A model generated the notes under the pieces. That model ran no database searches. It was given only the letters and a program-made list of their open reading frames with translations, and was not told where the DNA came from. From assembly GCA_025062095.1 (NCBI GenBank), contig JANXAZ010000035.1:1-32758 (forward strand): 32,758 bases of DNA, written 5' to 3'. This DNA comes from Geminicoccaceae bacterium. GTDB lineage: Bacteria > Pseudomonadota > Alphaproteobacteria > Geminicoccales > Geminicoccaceae. The first letter of the stretch is position 1. The number at the start of each line of letters is the position of its first letter. Position numbers and translations under genes: made by a program. Positions 1 to 7,555 of the stretch are shown here, piece by piece.

Positions 1-339
1 GTCGAGGATCACCGGGCCTTCCGCTCCGCGCAGCGCCGCTTTGAGCGCCGTGAAGAGCGCGAGCTGGTCGGCGCGGCCGGCGCCCGAAGGACTAGTGACG
101 AATTCGGGCACCGCCGTTCCGGCCTCGGCGAGCGCCGCCCGCAAGCCGTCTTCGTGCTTCGCTCGCGCCTCCTCGGTCGCGAGCACGAGGATCCGGCCCG
201 GAGCGAAAAGTTCGGCGAGGGCGCGGGCGACATAAGGCGTCGATGCCGCCTCGCGGCCTTCGAACCCGTAGCGGACCGGCTCGTAGCGTCCGGTGCCGAG
301 AAAAGTGACGAGCCGACCGACCTCGCTCTCGCTCGACAT
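1..339 (-). CDS. csx2: CRISPR-associated CARF protein, Csx2/TM1812-like (partial, C-terminus outside window)
   Basis: Reading leftward from the ATG at 339 there is an open frame of 113 codons running off the left edge. The N-terminus carries VTFLGTGRYEPVRYGF (about residues 10-25), the characteristic opening of the Csx2/TM1812 (TIGR02221) family of type III CRISPR accessory proteins. The fold is a CARF sensor for cyclic oligoadenylate. A second block, ILVLATEEARAKH, matches the next strand and helix of that fold. The frame is cut at VILD, where the family's DxTHG motif normally begins, so the key motif and the C-terminal effector domain lie outside. A purine-rich stretch (GAGGGATCGGAG) precedes the ATG. 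Family assignment is by motif memory. Effector activity cannot be judged. A type III cas locus or array is expected to the left but is not seen here. Confidence 0.82.
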   Translation of the reverse strand, partial: MSSESEVGRLVTFLGTGRYEPVRYGFEGREAASTPYVARALAELFAPGRILVLATEEARAKHEDGLRAALAEAGTAVPEFVTSPSGAGRADQLALFTALKAALRGAEGPVILD

Positions 340-604
340 CTCCGATCCCTCGAGCGGAACTCACTCGACCATCGCTCGAAGCGGACACAGTGTCGACATC
401 ACGCTCGACCACGCGCGAGTTCGCGGGCTCGAAGACCCGAGCCTCGCGCCCCGGCGGCTCTCCGCATCCCTCGGATCGCGTAGCTCGTCGAAGCTACCGT
501 GCTCGTGTGCGCGCGTTCGCGCGACTTTCGCGGCAGTTCGCGGCGGTCATGATCACGCTCCAGCGAGCCGGCCGGCCGGGCCGCCGCGCGCGAGGGAAAC
601 GACC
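340..604. other. Divergent intergenic region between csx2 and the 605-8390 operon
   Basis: The 265 bases between two diverging genes must hold both promoters. Visible elements are a short perfect dyad GACAC-A-GTGTC (84-94 of the 300s, i.e. 384-394), a hairpin GGCTCG-6 nt-CGAGCC (426-443) and two tandem 10-bp units TTCGCGGCAG/TTCGCGGCGG (527-546). No convincing -35/-10 pair stands out in this GC-rich sequence. No CRISPR repeat-spacer pattern is present. Confidence 0.4.
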
Positions 605-1510
605 ATGACCCAGAGCGATCGGGATCTTCTGGAAGAGCTCGGCGCCGAGGCCGCCGAGGGCGAATCGGAGCTCTTCGCCGCCGAGGAAGAGTTCGCGAGC
701 GAGGACCTTGTGGAGAGCATGGACGGTGAGGAGGCGCAAGACCTCCTCGAGGAGCTCGAGGGCGAAGAGGGCTTCGAGGAACCGACCGAAGCCGCTGACG
801 AGTTCGCGGTCGAGGACCACGTGATCCGGGCGGTGGGTCAGGCGCTCGCCGCCGAGGGCGAGGACGAGTTCATGGGCCGGCTCGCCCGCGGGGTGGCCCA
901 GGCTTTCCGCCGCGCGGCGCCGGTGGTGGGCAAAATCGCGCGCGCCGCGGCGCCGGTGCTCTCCGCGATCCCCCACCCGGCGGCTCAGATCGCCGCCCAG
1001 GTCGCGAACCTGGCGAGCCAACTGCGGGCCGAAGCGGAGACCCTCGGGGTGGCGCCGGTGGCGACCGTGCGCCGGGCGGCCGAGGTGGCGGCCGAGCTCG
1101 CCGCGCGCGAGCCGCGCGCGATGCCGGTCGTCGCCGGCCTCGTCGCCCGCCAGCTCCTGCAGAACCGCGGCGTCGCCCTGAGCCCCGCCCAGCGGCTGGC
1201 CGCCGTTCGCCGGGTGATGGCGGCGGCACGCAGCGTCAGTCGCGCCGTCGGTCCCGAAGGCGTGCGCGCGCTGCCCAAGATCGCCGAGAGCGTCAACCGC
1301 ACCGCCGCCGCCAAGGGCACACCCGTAGCCGCCAAACCGGCGGTGCTCCTGCGCACCGCGCAACGGGTCGCGCAGCGCCCCGATCTCGCCGCCCGCCTCG
1401 CCCGACCGGAACCGCGTGCGCTCCGACTCGTGCGCGGGATCGGCGGGGTCGACGGCCAGCGGAAGCTGCGGTTCGCCGGGCCGGTCGAAATCACCATCCG
1501 CGCGCTCTGA
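605..1510 (+). CDS. Hypothetical protein with acidic N-terminus and Ala/Arg-rich helical C-terminus
   Basis: A 301-residue protein starting at ATG 605, chosen because GAGGG (592-596) lies 8 bases upstream; the frame is open further upstream but without a better start. Residues 1-75 are strongly acidic, rich in EEL, EGEE and FEEP runs. From about residue 95 the protein becomes Ala/Arg-rich and predicted helical (LARGVAQAFRRAAPVVGKIA, then SAIPHPAAQIAAQ), with no transmembrane segment or signal peptide. Near the C-terminus ALPKIAESVNRTAAAKGTP forms a conserved-looking block. I do not recognise a named family. Similar acidic-head proteins occur as uncharacterised secreted or assembly proteins, but that is only an impression. 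It is the first gene of the operon and precedes the HExxH gene by 23 bases. Confidence 0.7.
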   Translation: MTQSDRDLLEELGAEAAEGESELFAAEEEFASEDLVESMDGEEAQDLLEELEGEEGFEEPTEAADEFAVEDHVIRAVGQALAAEGEDEFMGRLARGVAQAFRRAAPVVGKIARAAAPVLSAIPHPAAQIAAQVANLASQLRAEAETLGVAPVATVRRAAEVAAELAAREPRAMPVVAGLVARQLLQNRGVALSPAQRLAAVRRVMAAARSVSRAVGPEGVRALPKIAESVNRTAAAKGTPVAAKPAVLLRTAQRVAQRPDLAARLARPEPRALRLVRGIGGVDGQRKLRFAGPVEITIRAL

Positions 1511-1533
1511 ACCGAAAACCGACGGGGCGGGCG

Positions 1534-2877
1534 GTGGCCGAATCCTCGACCGACCGGTTCCTCGAGCTCAAGCGGCGGGCGCTCGTCGCCCGCGCGCGGC
1601 GGCTCGTCCGCCTCACCCCCGAGGCCGTGGGTCTGCGGCCGCAGGATCTGCGCTACGCGCCTTCGCCCGCCCATTTCGCCGCAGCGCAACGACGGTTGTC
1701 GGCGATCGACCGGAGCATCCGCGCCCGGCTCGCGCGGCTCGATCGGCTCGTCCGCGGACCGGAGCCGCGTCCGCGCGAGGACGTCCTTCTCGCCATGGCG
1801 ATGGTCGAACGCGAAATCGACCGCGCCCGCCGCGCCTTCGGCATGTTCTTCGAGATCTTCGCCCAGCGCGGCACCGCCTTCGCGCCGTCCCTCGCCGCCC
1901 ACGACGCGATCGCCGTCGACTGCTACCGAGCGGTGCGCGCGGGGCTTCCGGGCGAGTTCGCGGGCCCGATCCTCGCGCCCTTGACCTACCTGGAGCACGG
2001 CTACAGCCCGGCGACGATGCGCCGGGGCGTGAGCCTCGCGCGGCTTCTGGGCGAACCCAACCCCTTCCCGTTGATCCGCATCCCGTACGATCGCGATCAG
2101 CCCTGGCAGGCGGTCTTCCTCCACGAGGTCGCGCACAACCTCATGGCCGATCTCCGGGTCTGGCAGGAGACCCGGGAGGCGGTGATCGTCCGCCTGCACG
2201 AGGCGCGGCTGCCGCTCCGGGTCGTGGCGATCTACGGCCGCTGGCACAAGGAGATCTTCGCCGATCTCGCGGCGCTTCTCCTGGGCGGGCCGGCGGTGGC
2301 CTACGGGATGGCCGAGTTCCTCGCCCATCCGTCCGATCAGGTGATGACCTATCGGCCGGGCGGGCCGCACCCCGTGGGCTATCTGCGCGTCCTCCTCCTC
2401 GCCGAGATGCTGCGACGCATGGAGTTCGCGCACGAAGCCGAGGACCTCGCTTCGATCTGGCGCACGCTCTACGACCCGCGCCGCGGCCATCGCATCCCGC
2501 CCGAGCTCCTGGCCACCCGGGCGCGGGCGATACCCGCCGTGGTCGACGAGATCGCCTTCCAGCCGCGCCGCAACCTCGCCCAGCGCGCGCTCGCGAGCGT
2601 GATCCGGTTCACGGCCGAGGACCAGCGGGCGATCCGACGCGCCGCCTTCGACCTCGCCGCGGGCATGCCGGCCACCGACGTCCCGCCACGCCACCTGCCC
2701 GCTGCCTGCCGCTACGCCTTGAACGCCGGAGCGGACAGCCGCCGCCTGGGGTTCCTCGTGACCGAGCTCCTGGCCGCGAGCGGGACCGGCTGGCCGGCGG
2801 AACGGCTCGCCCCCGCGCGCTCGCCGCCTCCCCGTACCGCGACTCCGCGCTCCGAGCCCTTGGCCCTGGCCGCTTGA
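1534..2877 (+). CDS. Gluzincin-like HExxH zinc-metalloprotease-like protein
   Basis: A 447-residue protein from GTG 1534; no earlier start fits and the next Met is far inside. The block FLHEVAHNLMADL places H197-E198-x-x-H201, the zinc-binding and catalytic motif of metallopeptidases. About 40 residues on, WHKEIFADLAALLLGG (H238, E240, D243) resembles the second gluzincin motif in which a Glu supplies the third zinc ligand. No signal peptide or membrane segment is seen, so it is probably cytosolic. The N-terminal 150 residues are helical and Arg/Ala-rich, and the C-terminal tail is Pro/Ser/Thr-rich. The next gene starts 11 bases after the stop, with its ribosome site overlapping that stop. 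Substrate unknown. A HExxH motif alone can occur by chance, but the second motif at a sensible distance makes peptidase ancestry likely. Confidence 0.72.
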   Translation: MAESSTDRFLELKRRALVARARRLVRLTPEAVGLRPQDLRYAPSPAHFAAAQRRLSAIDRSIRARLARLDRLVRGPEPRPREDVLLAMAMVEREIDRARRAFGMFFEIFAQRGTAFAPSLAAHDAIAVDCYRAVRAGLPGEFAGPILAPLTYLEHGYSPATMRRGVSLARLLGEPNPFPLIRIPYDRDQPWQAVFLHEVAHNLMADLRVWQETREAVIVRLHEARLPLRVVAIYGRWHKEIFADLAALLLGGPAVAYGMAEFLAHPSDQVMTYRPGGPHPVGYLRVLLLAEMLRRMEFAHEAEDLASIWRTLYDPRRGHRIPPELLATRARAIPAVVDEIAFQPRRNLAQRALASVIRFTAEDQRAIRRAAFDLAAGMPATDVPPRHLPAACRYALNAGADSRRLGFLVTELLAASGTGWPAERLAPARSPPPRTATPRSEPLALAA

Positions 2878-2888
2878 GGTGACCGACG

Positions 2889-3860
2889 ATGCCCGCGACC
2901 GACAGCACCCCGCGCGACCGCTCGCCGCTCACGGCCCAGCTCGACAATCTCATCCGCCGCAGCCTGCGGATCAGCGATCCGGCCAACCCGGTCGAGGTGG
3001 CGGGCGGGCTGCGGCGCCTCTACCGCGCCGACGACGAGGCGATCGAGCGGGAGGAGCGCGGCCTCCCGATCCTCCCTCCCGTCCGGCTCGAGCGGCCGAT
3101 TTCCGCCGGTCCCTCGGCGGCCGAGGTCGAGCAGGCGCAGGCCGATATCGAGAACGACCTCCGCTTCCTCACGACATCGGCGCAGCTCAAGGACATCGAG
3201 CCCGAGCTCCAGGGCTGGGGTCAGGCGATCCGCGGCCACATCGCCGACGGGCTCGCCAACGCCCGCCAAGCGCTCGACCCGCGCGCCCGCGACCGCGCCT
3301 TCGCCGCTCGCCGCGCGCTCGGGGATTACGCCCGCCTGGCCCGCCACGTGGGTGCCCTCACCCCCGGCTTCTCCTCGCCTTACCGCCGCCTCGCCCAGAG
3401 CCTCGATCAGGTCGCGTCGCTCATCCTCGTGCTCATGGGCGAGAGCCTCGCCGAGCTCGGCAGCGGCGGCGGCCGCTTCTTGTTGGCCGCCCCGGCGAGC
3501 GAGCTCGTCGCGCGGCGCGACGCGGCGCTCAACGCCCTGCGCAACCTCGTGGGCTCGGCACAAGCGAGCCTCGATCAAGCGACCTGGCCCTGGGGCCTGC
3601 GGGGCTATCGCGACGTCATGGCCCGGCTCGGCGAAGGTGCCATGGCCGATGTCCGGGCGCTGTTCGACGAGAATACGCTCGCCCGGATGATGGACGAGCT
3701 GATCGACCGGGCGAGCAGCGTCTCGGGCCGGGGGCTGCGGGCGCTCGCCGCCACGAGCCGGTTGGCGTTGCAGCGGCTTGAGCGGCTGGTCCAGATCGCG
3801 GCTGCGATCAACGTCCAGCCCGCCTCGCCGCCGCTCGCCGCGTTCCTTGAGGCGGTGTAG
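2889..3860 (+). CDS. Hypothetical protein, N-terminal part of an amber-split gene
   Basis: The ATG at 2889 is preceded by GAGGTGA (2874-2880), which overlaps the stop of the previous gene. The 323 codons end at TAG 3858-3860. The same frame continues without any further stop to 4916, so this is the first half of a 675-codon gene rather than a complete one. The reading across the join, FLEAV-stop-LFIDTFRGGSAARLV, looks like one continuous amphipathic segment. The half is hydrophilic and helical (Ala, Leu, Arg, Glu), with no recognised domain, signal peptide or membrane span. A CAG-to-TAG change is the simplest explanation. If the stop is efficient the cell makes a 36-kDa fragment lacking the coiled-coil tail. 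I do not recognise the family. Confidence 0.7.
   Translation: MPATDSTPRDRSPLTAQLDNLIRRSLRISDPANPVEVAGGLRRLYRADDEAIEREERGLPILPPVRLERPISAGPSAAEVEQAQADIENDLRFLTTSAQLKDIEPELQGWGQAIRGHIADGLANARQALDPRARDRAFAARRALGDYARLARHVGALTPGFSSPYRRLAQSLDQVASLILVLMGESLAELGSGGGRFLLAAPASELVARRDAALNALRNLVGSAQASLDQATWPWGLRGYRDVMARLGEGAMADVRALFDENTLARMMDELIDRASSVSGRGLRALAATSRLALQRLERLVQIAAAINVQPASPPLAAFLEAV
3858..3860 (+). other. In-frame amber codon interrupting the 2889-4916 gene
   Basis: TAG lies in frame 1 of the 2889 gene and is followed by C (TAGC), a context known to be relatively leaky in bacteria. Both sides are in the same frame with the same style of sequence. No other gene in this window uses TAG as its terminal stop: all use TGA except the TetR gene, which uses TAA. 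Confidence 0.85.
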
Positions 3861-3902
3861 CTCTTCATCGACACCTTCCGAGGCGGCAGCGCCGCACGGC
3901 TC

Positions 3903-4916
3903 GTGGCGATCGCCCGACCGCCGATCGTGGCCTACGGCCTCTACGGCTTCGGCGGGCCCGACGCGCCGACCCGGCGGCTTCAGACGCTCGTCGTCCAGCG
4001 CGGCGTGCTCGCCCAGCTCCTCGACTGCTATCTCGGATGCGAGTGCGGTTCGGACGCGGTCGTCTGCCAGGTGTTGCTCGACAAGCTGCTCTCCGATGTC
4101 GATCGGGCGATCGACCTCTACGCCCAGGGCAGCGCGGAGCGGGGCGAGCCCGAGGTCCGGGCAGCAGCGTACGGCCAGCTCGTCGCGACCTTCCTGCAAA
4201 ACGCCCAAAAAATCGCGGCGGGCGGGACCCCGATCAGCTGCCCGGCCCGCGGCGCGGTGGCCTGGGACCGGCTCGCGAACACGCTCGAGACGATCCGTGA
4301 CGCGCTGCTGGAGCCGCTGCCCAAGGACCAACAGGACAACGTCAAGTTTGCCGAACTCGACCCGACCCAGCGTGAACAGATGCGCGAGGAACTCTGCCTG
4401 CAAAAGCGCGCGGACGAACGGCTGATCGATACGCTCGCCCTCATGACCCCGGGCTGCCACGAGCTCGTTCGGATCACCGGGGCGCTCGGCTGGCTCGTCG
4501 ACCAGGCGCTCCAAGCTCTTGGTGTGTCCGAGTCCTGCCCCGAGCCGCGGCCGTTCGTGCCCCAGACACCGGCCGAATCGCTCGACACACAGGCTTTCCG
4601 TCCCTCCTCGAACCGTGGAGCCGGACCCGTGACGCTCGGCACGATCGCCAAGACCTACCTCGAGAAGTTCGAAATGACGGCAAAGACGGTGGAAGCCGGG
4701 CTCGCCGAGCTCAAGGTGTTCGTTGCGACGCGCGAGGCCCTCGAGCAGCGCGTCGAAACGCAAGAAGGAAAATTGACGAAGCTCGAAGAAAAAGTCCGAG
4801 AGTTGCAGGAGAGCGTGAACAAGCTCCGCAAGAGTTCCTCAGCATCTTCAACCGCTGCGCCGAGCGAAGCGCCACCGCCGCCGTCCAGCCCCGAGCCGGG
4901 CGCGAAGAAGACCTGA
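3903..4916 (+). CDS. Hypothetical protein, C-terminal part of an amber-split gene, with coiled-coil tail
   Basis: This is the continuation of the 2889 frame. The sequence is in fact open from 3861 (351 codons), and GTG 3903 is only the first possible re-initiation codon, with no well-spaced ribosome site. Early residues VAYGLYGFGGPDAPTRR are followed by a cysteine cluster, LLDCYLGCECGSDAVVC (about 4018-4070). From about 4650 a heptad-like coiled coil runs through EALEQRVETQEGKLTKLEEK and onward, ending in a Ser/Pro-rich tail with GAKKT. The product may self-assemble or bind a partner through the coiled coil. No enzymatic motif is seen. Whether this part is translated depends on amber suppression, readthrough or a sequencing error at 3858. 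Confidence 0.68.
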   Translation: MAIARPPIVAYGLYGFGGPDAPTRRLQTLVVQRGVLAQLLDCYLGCECGSDAVVCQVLLDKLLSDVDRAIDLYAQGSAERGEPEVRAAAYGQLVATFLQNAQKIAAGGTPISCPARGAVAWDRLANTLETIRDALLEPLPKDQQDNVKFAELDPTQREQMREELCLQKRADERLIDTLALMTPGCHELVRITGALGWLVDQALQALGVSESCPEPRPFVPQTPAESLDTQAFRPSSNRGAGPVTLGTIAKTYLEKFEMTAKTVEAGLAELKVFVATREALEQRVETQEGKLTKLEEKVRELQESVNKLRKSSSASSTAAPSEAPPPPSSPEPGAKKT

Positions 4917-4955
4917 TCCGCGCGCCCGATCCCCACTTCCGCGCGAGGCCGTGCG

Positions 4956-6059
4956 ATGAGCTACACGACCTACGAGACGATCCAGCGCCTCTGGCAGCAG
5001 TTCGCACAAGACCAGCTCGCGCACCTTCCCCCCGAGCAGCGCGCCGAGCTCCGCGCCGCCTTCGAGGCCCGCTTCGGCGAGCTCCTCGCCAAGGCGGCGG
5101 GCGAAGACGGCGGGGCCTTCGTCGACCTCCTCGGCTTCGGCAAAGAGGGGCTCAAGCCCTTCGGCGAGGTGCCCTACCCCTTCCTCGCCGCCGATTTCGA
5201 CGAGGCGGTGGTCCCGAGCCAGCTGCACGCCGCAGCCGAGCTCTACTTCATCTACCAACACGAGCGGATGGGGATGTTCCGGGTCGCCGCCGTGCTCCGC
5301 CAGCTGTTCCGCGAAGGGCGGATCCGGATCCAGCGCGGGCCCGGCGCGCGCATGCTCTACACCATCGAGAAGTGGCAGCCGCTGCGCTACGGCCCCAAGG
5401 ACCGTATGGCGGCGTACAAGCGTGTTTTCAACTACGGCCGTCAGCCGCCGCCGGTGGGCGGCATCGTCAATCGCAATTTTCATTACCAACTCGTCGCGCT
5501 CATGAGCGCCCTCGTCCAGTACTACCGTGATCTGACGATCGCCGAGGTGATCCGCGGCGCCGCCCGGATCGACCAAAAGCCCTACGGCAACATCGCCTCG
5601 GTCCAGCGCCTCGGCATCGACCTGCGCTACGCGCTGGATCGGGCGAGCTACGGCAACATCGTGGCCCTGGCCATCGAAGTCGGCATGTACCTCAAACAGC
5701 TCTTGGAGCTGTTCGACACACCCGACATCAGGAAGGCCTTCGACGCCAACACGAAATGGGACGTCCTCGAGCAGGTCCTCAACCGCTTCCTGGGCGGTGC
5801 CCGAGAGCTCTCTCAGCGCGCCAAGATGGCCGAGGCCGGCCGGCGTGTCCTGCTGTGGGTCGCCGGCAACAAGTTCGAGAGCGACATCGACCCGCAGCTC
5901 TTCCAGATCGAGGCGCGCCCCGCCGGGGCCGCGGCCGAGGCCTGGATCGCCGCCTATCGGCTGACCGAAGAGGGCCGCCGCTTCCCCGGTGTCGCCGACA
6001 CTCTGCGCTGGGCCGTGGGCCTGCCGCCGCGCGCGGCCGAGGCTCCCGTCCTCGGCTGA
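4956..6059 (+). CDS. Hypothetical protein
   Basis: A 367-residue protein from ATG 4956, with GAGG 7 bases upstream. It lies 39 bases after the coiled-coil gene and is followed by the next gene 15 bases on, so it belongs to the operon. The sequence is rich in Tyr, Phe and Arg (ELYFIYQHERMGMFRV, RMAAYKRVFNYGRQ) and predicted mostly helical, with no signal peptide and no clear membrane span. No known catalytic motif is apparent. YALDRASYGNIVALAIEVGM and the repeated Y-G-N-I motif (about residues 206-231) are the most distinctive parts. Function unknown; the even composition suggests a real, soluble, folded protein. Confidence 0.68.
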   Translation: MSYTTYETIQRLWQQFAQDQLAHLPPEQRAELRAAFEARFGELLAKAAGEDGGAFVDLLGFGKEGLKPFGEVPYPFLAADFDEAVVPSQLHAAAELYFIYQHERMGMFRVAAVLRQLFREGRIRIQRGPGARMLYTIEKWQPLRYGPKDRMAAYKRVFNYGRQPPPVGGIVNRNFHYQLVALMSALVQYYRDLTIAEVIRGAARIDQKPYGNIASVQRLGIDLRYALDRASYGNIVALAIEVGMYLKQLLELFDTPDIRKAFDANTKWDVLEQVLNRFLGGARELSQRAKMAEAGRRVLLWVAGNKFESDIDPQLFQIEARPAGAAAEAWIAAYRLTEEGRRFPGVADTLRWAVGLPPRAAEAPVLG

Positions 6060-6074
6060 GGCGGGGTGCCGACG

Positions 6075-6923
6075 ATGTCCCCCCGGTCTTCGGAGGCCGG
6101 CCGCGGTGAGCGAACCGGCGCACCGCAGCCGCCCTTCGTGCTCGATCTGCCCTTGCTCCTGGTCCCCTTCGGACCGTGGCTCGTCCAGCGGCTCGCGGGC
6201 ACCGGGGATGTCTGGTTGCCGCGCGCGCTGTTGCGCTGGATCGAAGAAGCCGAGGCCGAGATCGGTGACGCGGCGGCGCTGTCGGGCGCGGCCCTCGGTT
6301 TGCGCGACGACGAGGATCTCGCCGAGGTGCTCGACCTGTGGCGGGCGAGCTGGCCCGATCTGGCCCAAGAGCCGCGCATCTTCTGGTTCGGCGACTCCCC
6401 CGATCGCTCGCGCCCGCGCAAGGGTCTGCCGGCCGCCCTGCTCGATCGGCTCGACGAGCTCGCGCGCGGTCTCGAGCCCATCGGCGCGAGCGCCCCTCCG
6501 GATGCGTTTCTGGATGCCGCGCGCGATGCTCTCGCGCTCACCGCCGCCCTTTCGCGCGAGCGGGCGGTGCTGCTCACGCCCTTTCTCGGCGGCCGGATGG
6601 TACCGGTGGCGGTCGAAGCACTCGATCGGTTCGGGATCGCCACCCACCGCCTCGAAGGCAACGACCAGCGCCGGCATCTCGTCGAGCCGCTCGTCGCCCG
6701 CCTCGCCGCGGCGCGGGTGTTGGGCCTTCTCGCCTGCGGACTCGTACGCATGGGCTTCGTCGAGCTCTACCTGCCGCACGCGCCACGGCCGCTGCCGGCG
6801 GCGCGCCCGTGGCCGTGGGACGCGATCGAGGAACCCGACGAACTTCTCCTGACCAGCGACGACTCCGACCGCGCGCGCGAGCTCTGGCGCGAGGCGGTGG
6901 CGATCTGGGACGAGCTTCGATGA
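6075..6923 (+). CDS. Hypothetical protein
   Basis: A 282-residue protein. I chose ATG 6075 because GGGG (6063-6066) sits 8 bases upstream; an in-frame GTG at 6066 would add three residues. The stop overlaps the start of the next gene (ATGA), showing tight translational coupling. The sequence is Leu/Ala/Asp-rich and begins with a Ser/Arg-rich leader, then PPFVLDLPLLLVPFGPWLVQ, a hydrophobic but probably globular stretch. RIFWFGDSPDRSRPRK lies near the middle and WPWDAIEEPDELLL near the end. No recognised domain. It may be a partner of the GIY-YIG-like protein encoded immediately downstream. Confidence 0.62.
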   Translation: MSPRSSEAGRGERTGAPQPPFVLDLPLLLVPFGPWLVQRLAGTGDVWLPRALLRWIEEAEAEIGDAAALSGAALGLRDDEDLAEVLDLWRASWPDLAQEPRIFWFGDSPDRSRPRKGLPAALLDRLDELARGLEPIGASAPPDAFLDAARDALALTAALSRERAVLLTPFLGGRMVPVAVEALDRFGIATHRLEGNDQRRHLVEPLVARLAAARVLGLLACGLVRMGFVELYLPHAPRPLPAARPWPWDAIEEPDELLLTSDDSDRARELWREAVAIWDELR

Positions 6924-7555
6924 CCGCGCTTCCCGCACGGGCTTCTGCGACCCGCGGGTGGCGCATCGAGCGTGGCGGACGCCGCGGGATCGACCGGCTG
7001 ACGCGCGACACGCTGCGGCGGCTCGAGGCCGAGGCCGGCGGCCCGGTCGCGACCGCGGCCGCGCTCCGGACGCTGCGGGCGGGGCCCATGGCCTTGCCCG
7101 GCCTCGCCCTCCTCTGGGGGCCCTCGATCCGCATCGCGACGGCGAACGGTAACACCACGCTGCCCCGAGAGCTCGAGCGGCGCTTTTGTCTTTACGCGAT
7201 CGAAGTCGACGGCCGGCCGGTCTACATCGGCATGGCGGCGGGTGCGACCGTCGCGCAACGGCTGCGGGCCCATCTCGCCCTCGCCCGCCGCCCGGGTACG
7301 GCTTTCTCGCGACGCGGTGATCTCGCTCGGCTGCACTCGATCCTGGTCGCAGCGAGGGCGAACCGGAAGTCGATCGCGGCGCGCATCGGGGTCGTCTCGG
7401 ACTGGGGCCCGTACCGACGCGACTGGAAGGTGTTGCACGCGGCCGAGGCGCTCGCGGCCAACCTGCTCCTCGCGGGAACGCCCGACACGGTGGCCTACGA
7501 TCCCTCGACCTGGACCTTCGAGACGCCGAACTGTCTCGGGAGACGGCGCGCTTGA
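6920..7555 (+). CDS. GIY-YIG-like protein
   Basis: A 211-residue protein from ATG 6920, overlapping the previous stop by four bases. Residues 90-104 read CLYAIEVDGRPVYIG, which has the two-strand hairpin layout of GIY-YIG nucleases (Y92 for the GIY tyrosine, Y102-I103-G104 for YIG). Downstream RLRAHL supplies a candidate conserved Arg (R114 or R116), and HAAEALAAN supplies the late Glu (E176) and Asn (N181) of that family. The first motif is CLY rather than GIY, so activity is uncertain. The N-terminal 85 residues are Arg-rich and of unknown role. The gene's stop overlaps the TTG start of the protease gene. An alternative is a non-enzymatic protein with this fold. Confidence 0.58.
   Translation: MTALPARASATRGWRIERGGRRGIDRLTRDTLRRLEAEAGGPVATAAALRTLRAGPMALPGLALLWGPSIRIATANGNTTLPRELERRFCLYAIEVDGRPVYIGMAAGATVAQRLRAHLALARRPGTAFSRRGDLARLHSILVAARANRKSIAARIGVVSDWGPYRRDWKVLHAAEALAANLLLAGTPDTVAYDPSTWTFETPNCLGRRRA

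Noticed and set aside
340-604. CRISPR array next to csx2
   Set aside because: Only short dyads and one pair of 10-bp tandem units are present; no regular repeats with spacers.
3858-3860. TAG as a pyrrolysine codon
   Set aside because: No methylamine methyltransferase features, and no pyl genes are visible. A point change or readthrough is simpler.
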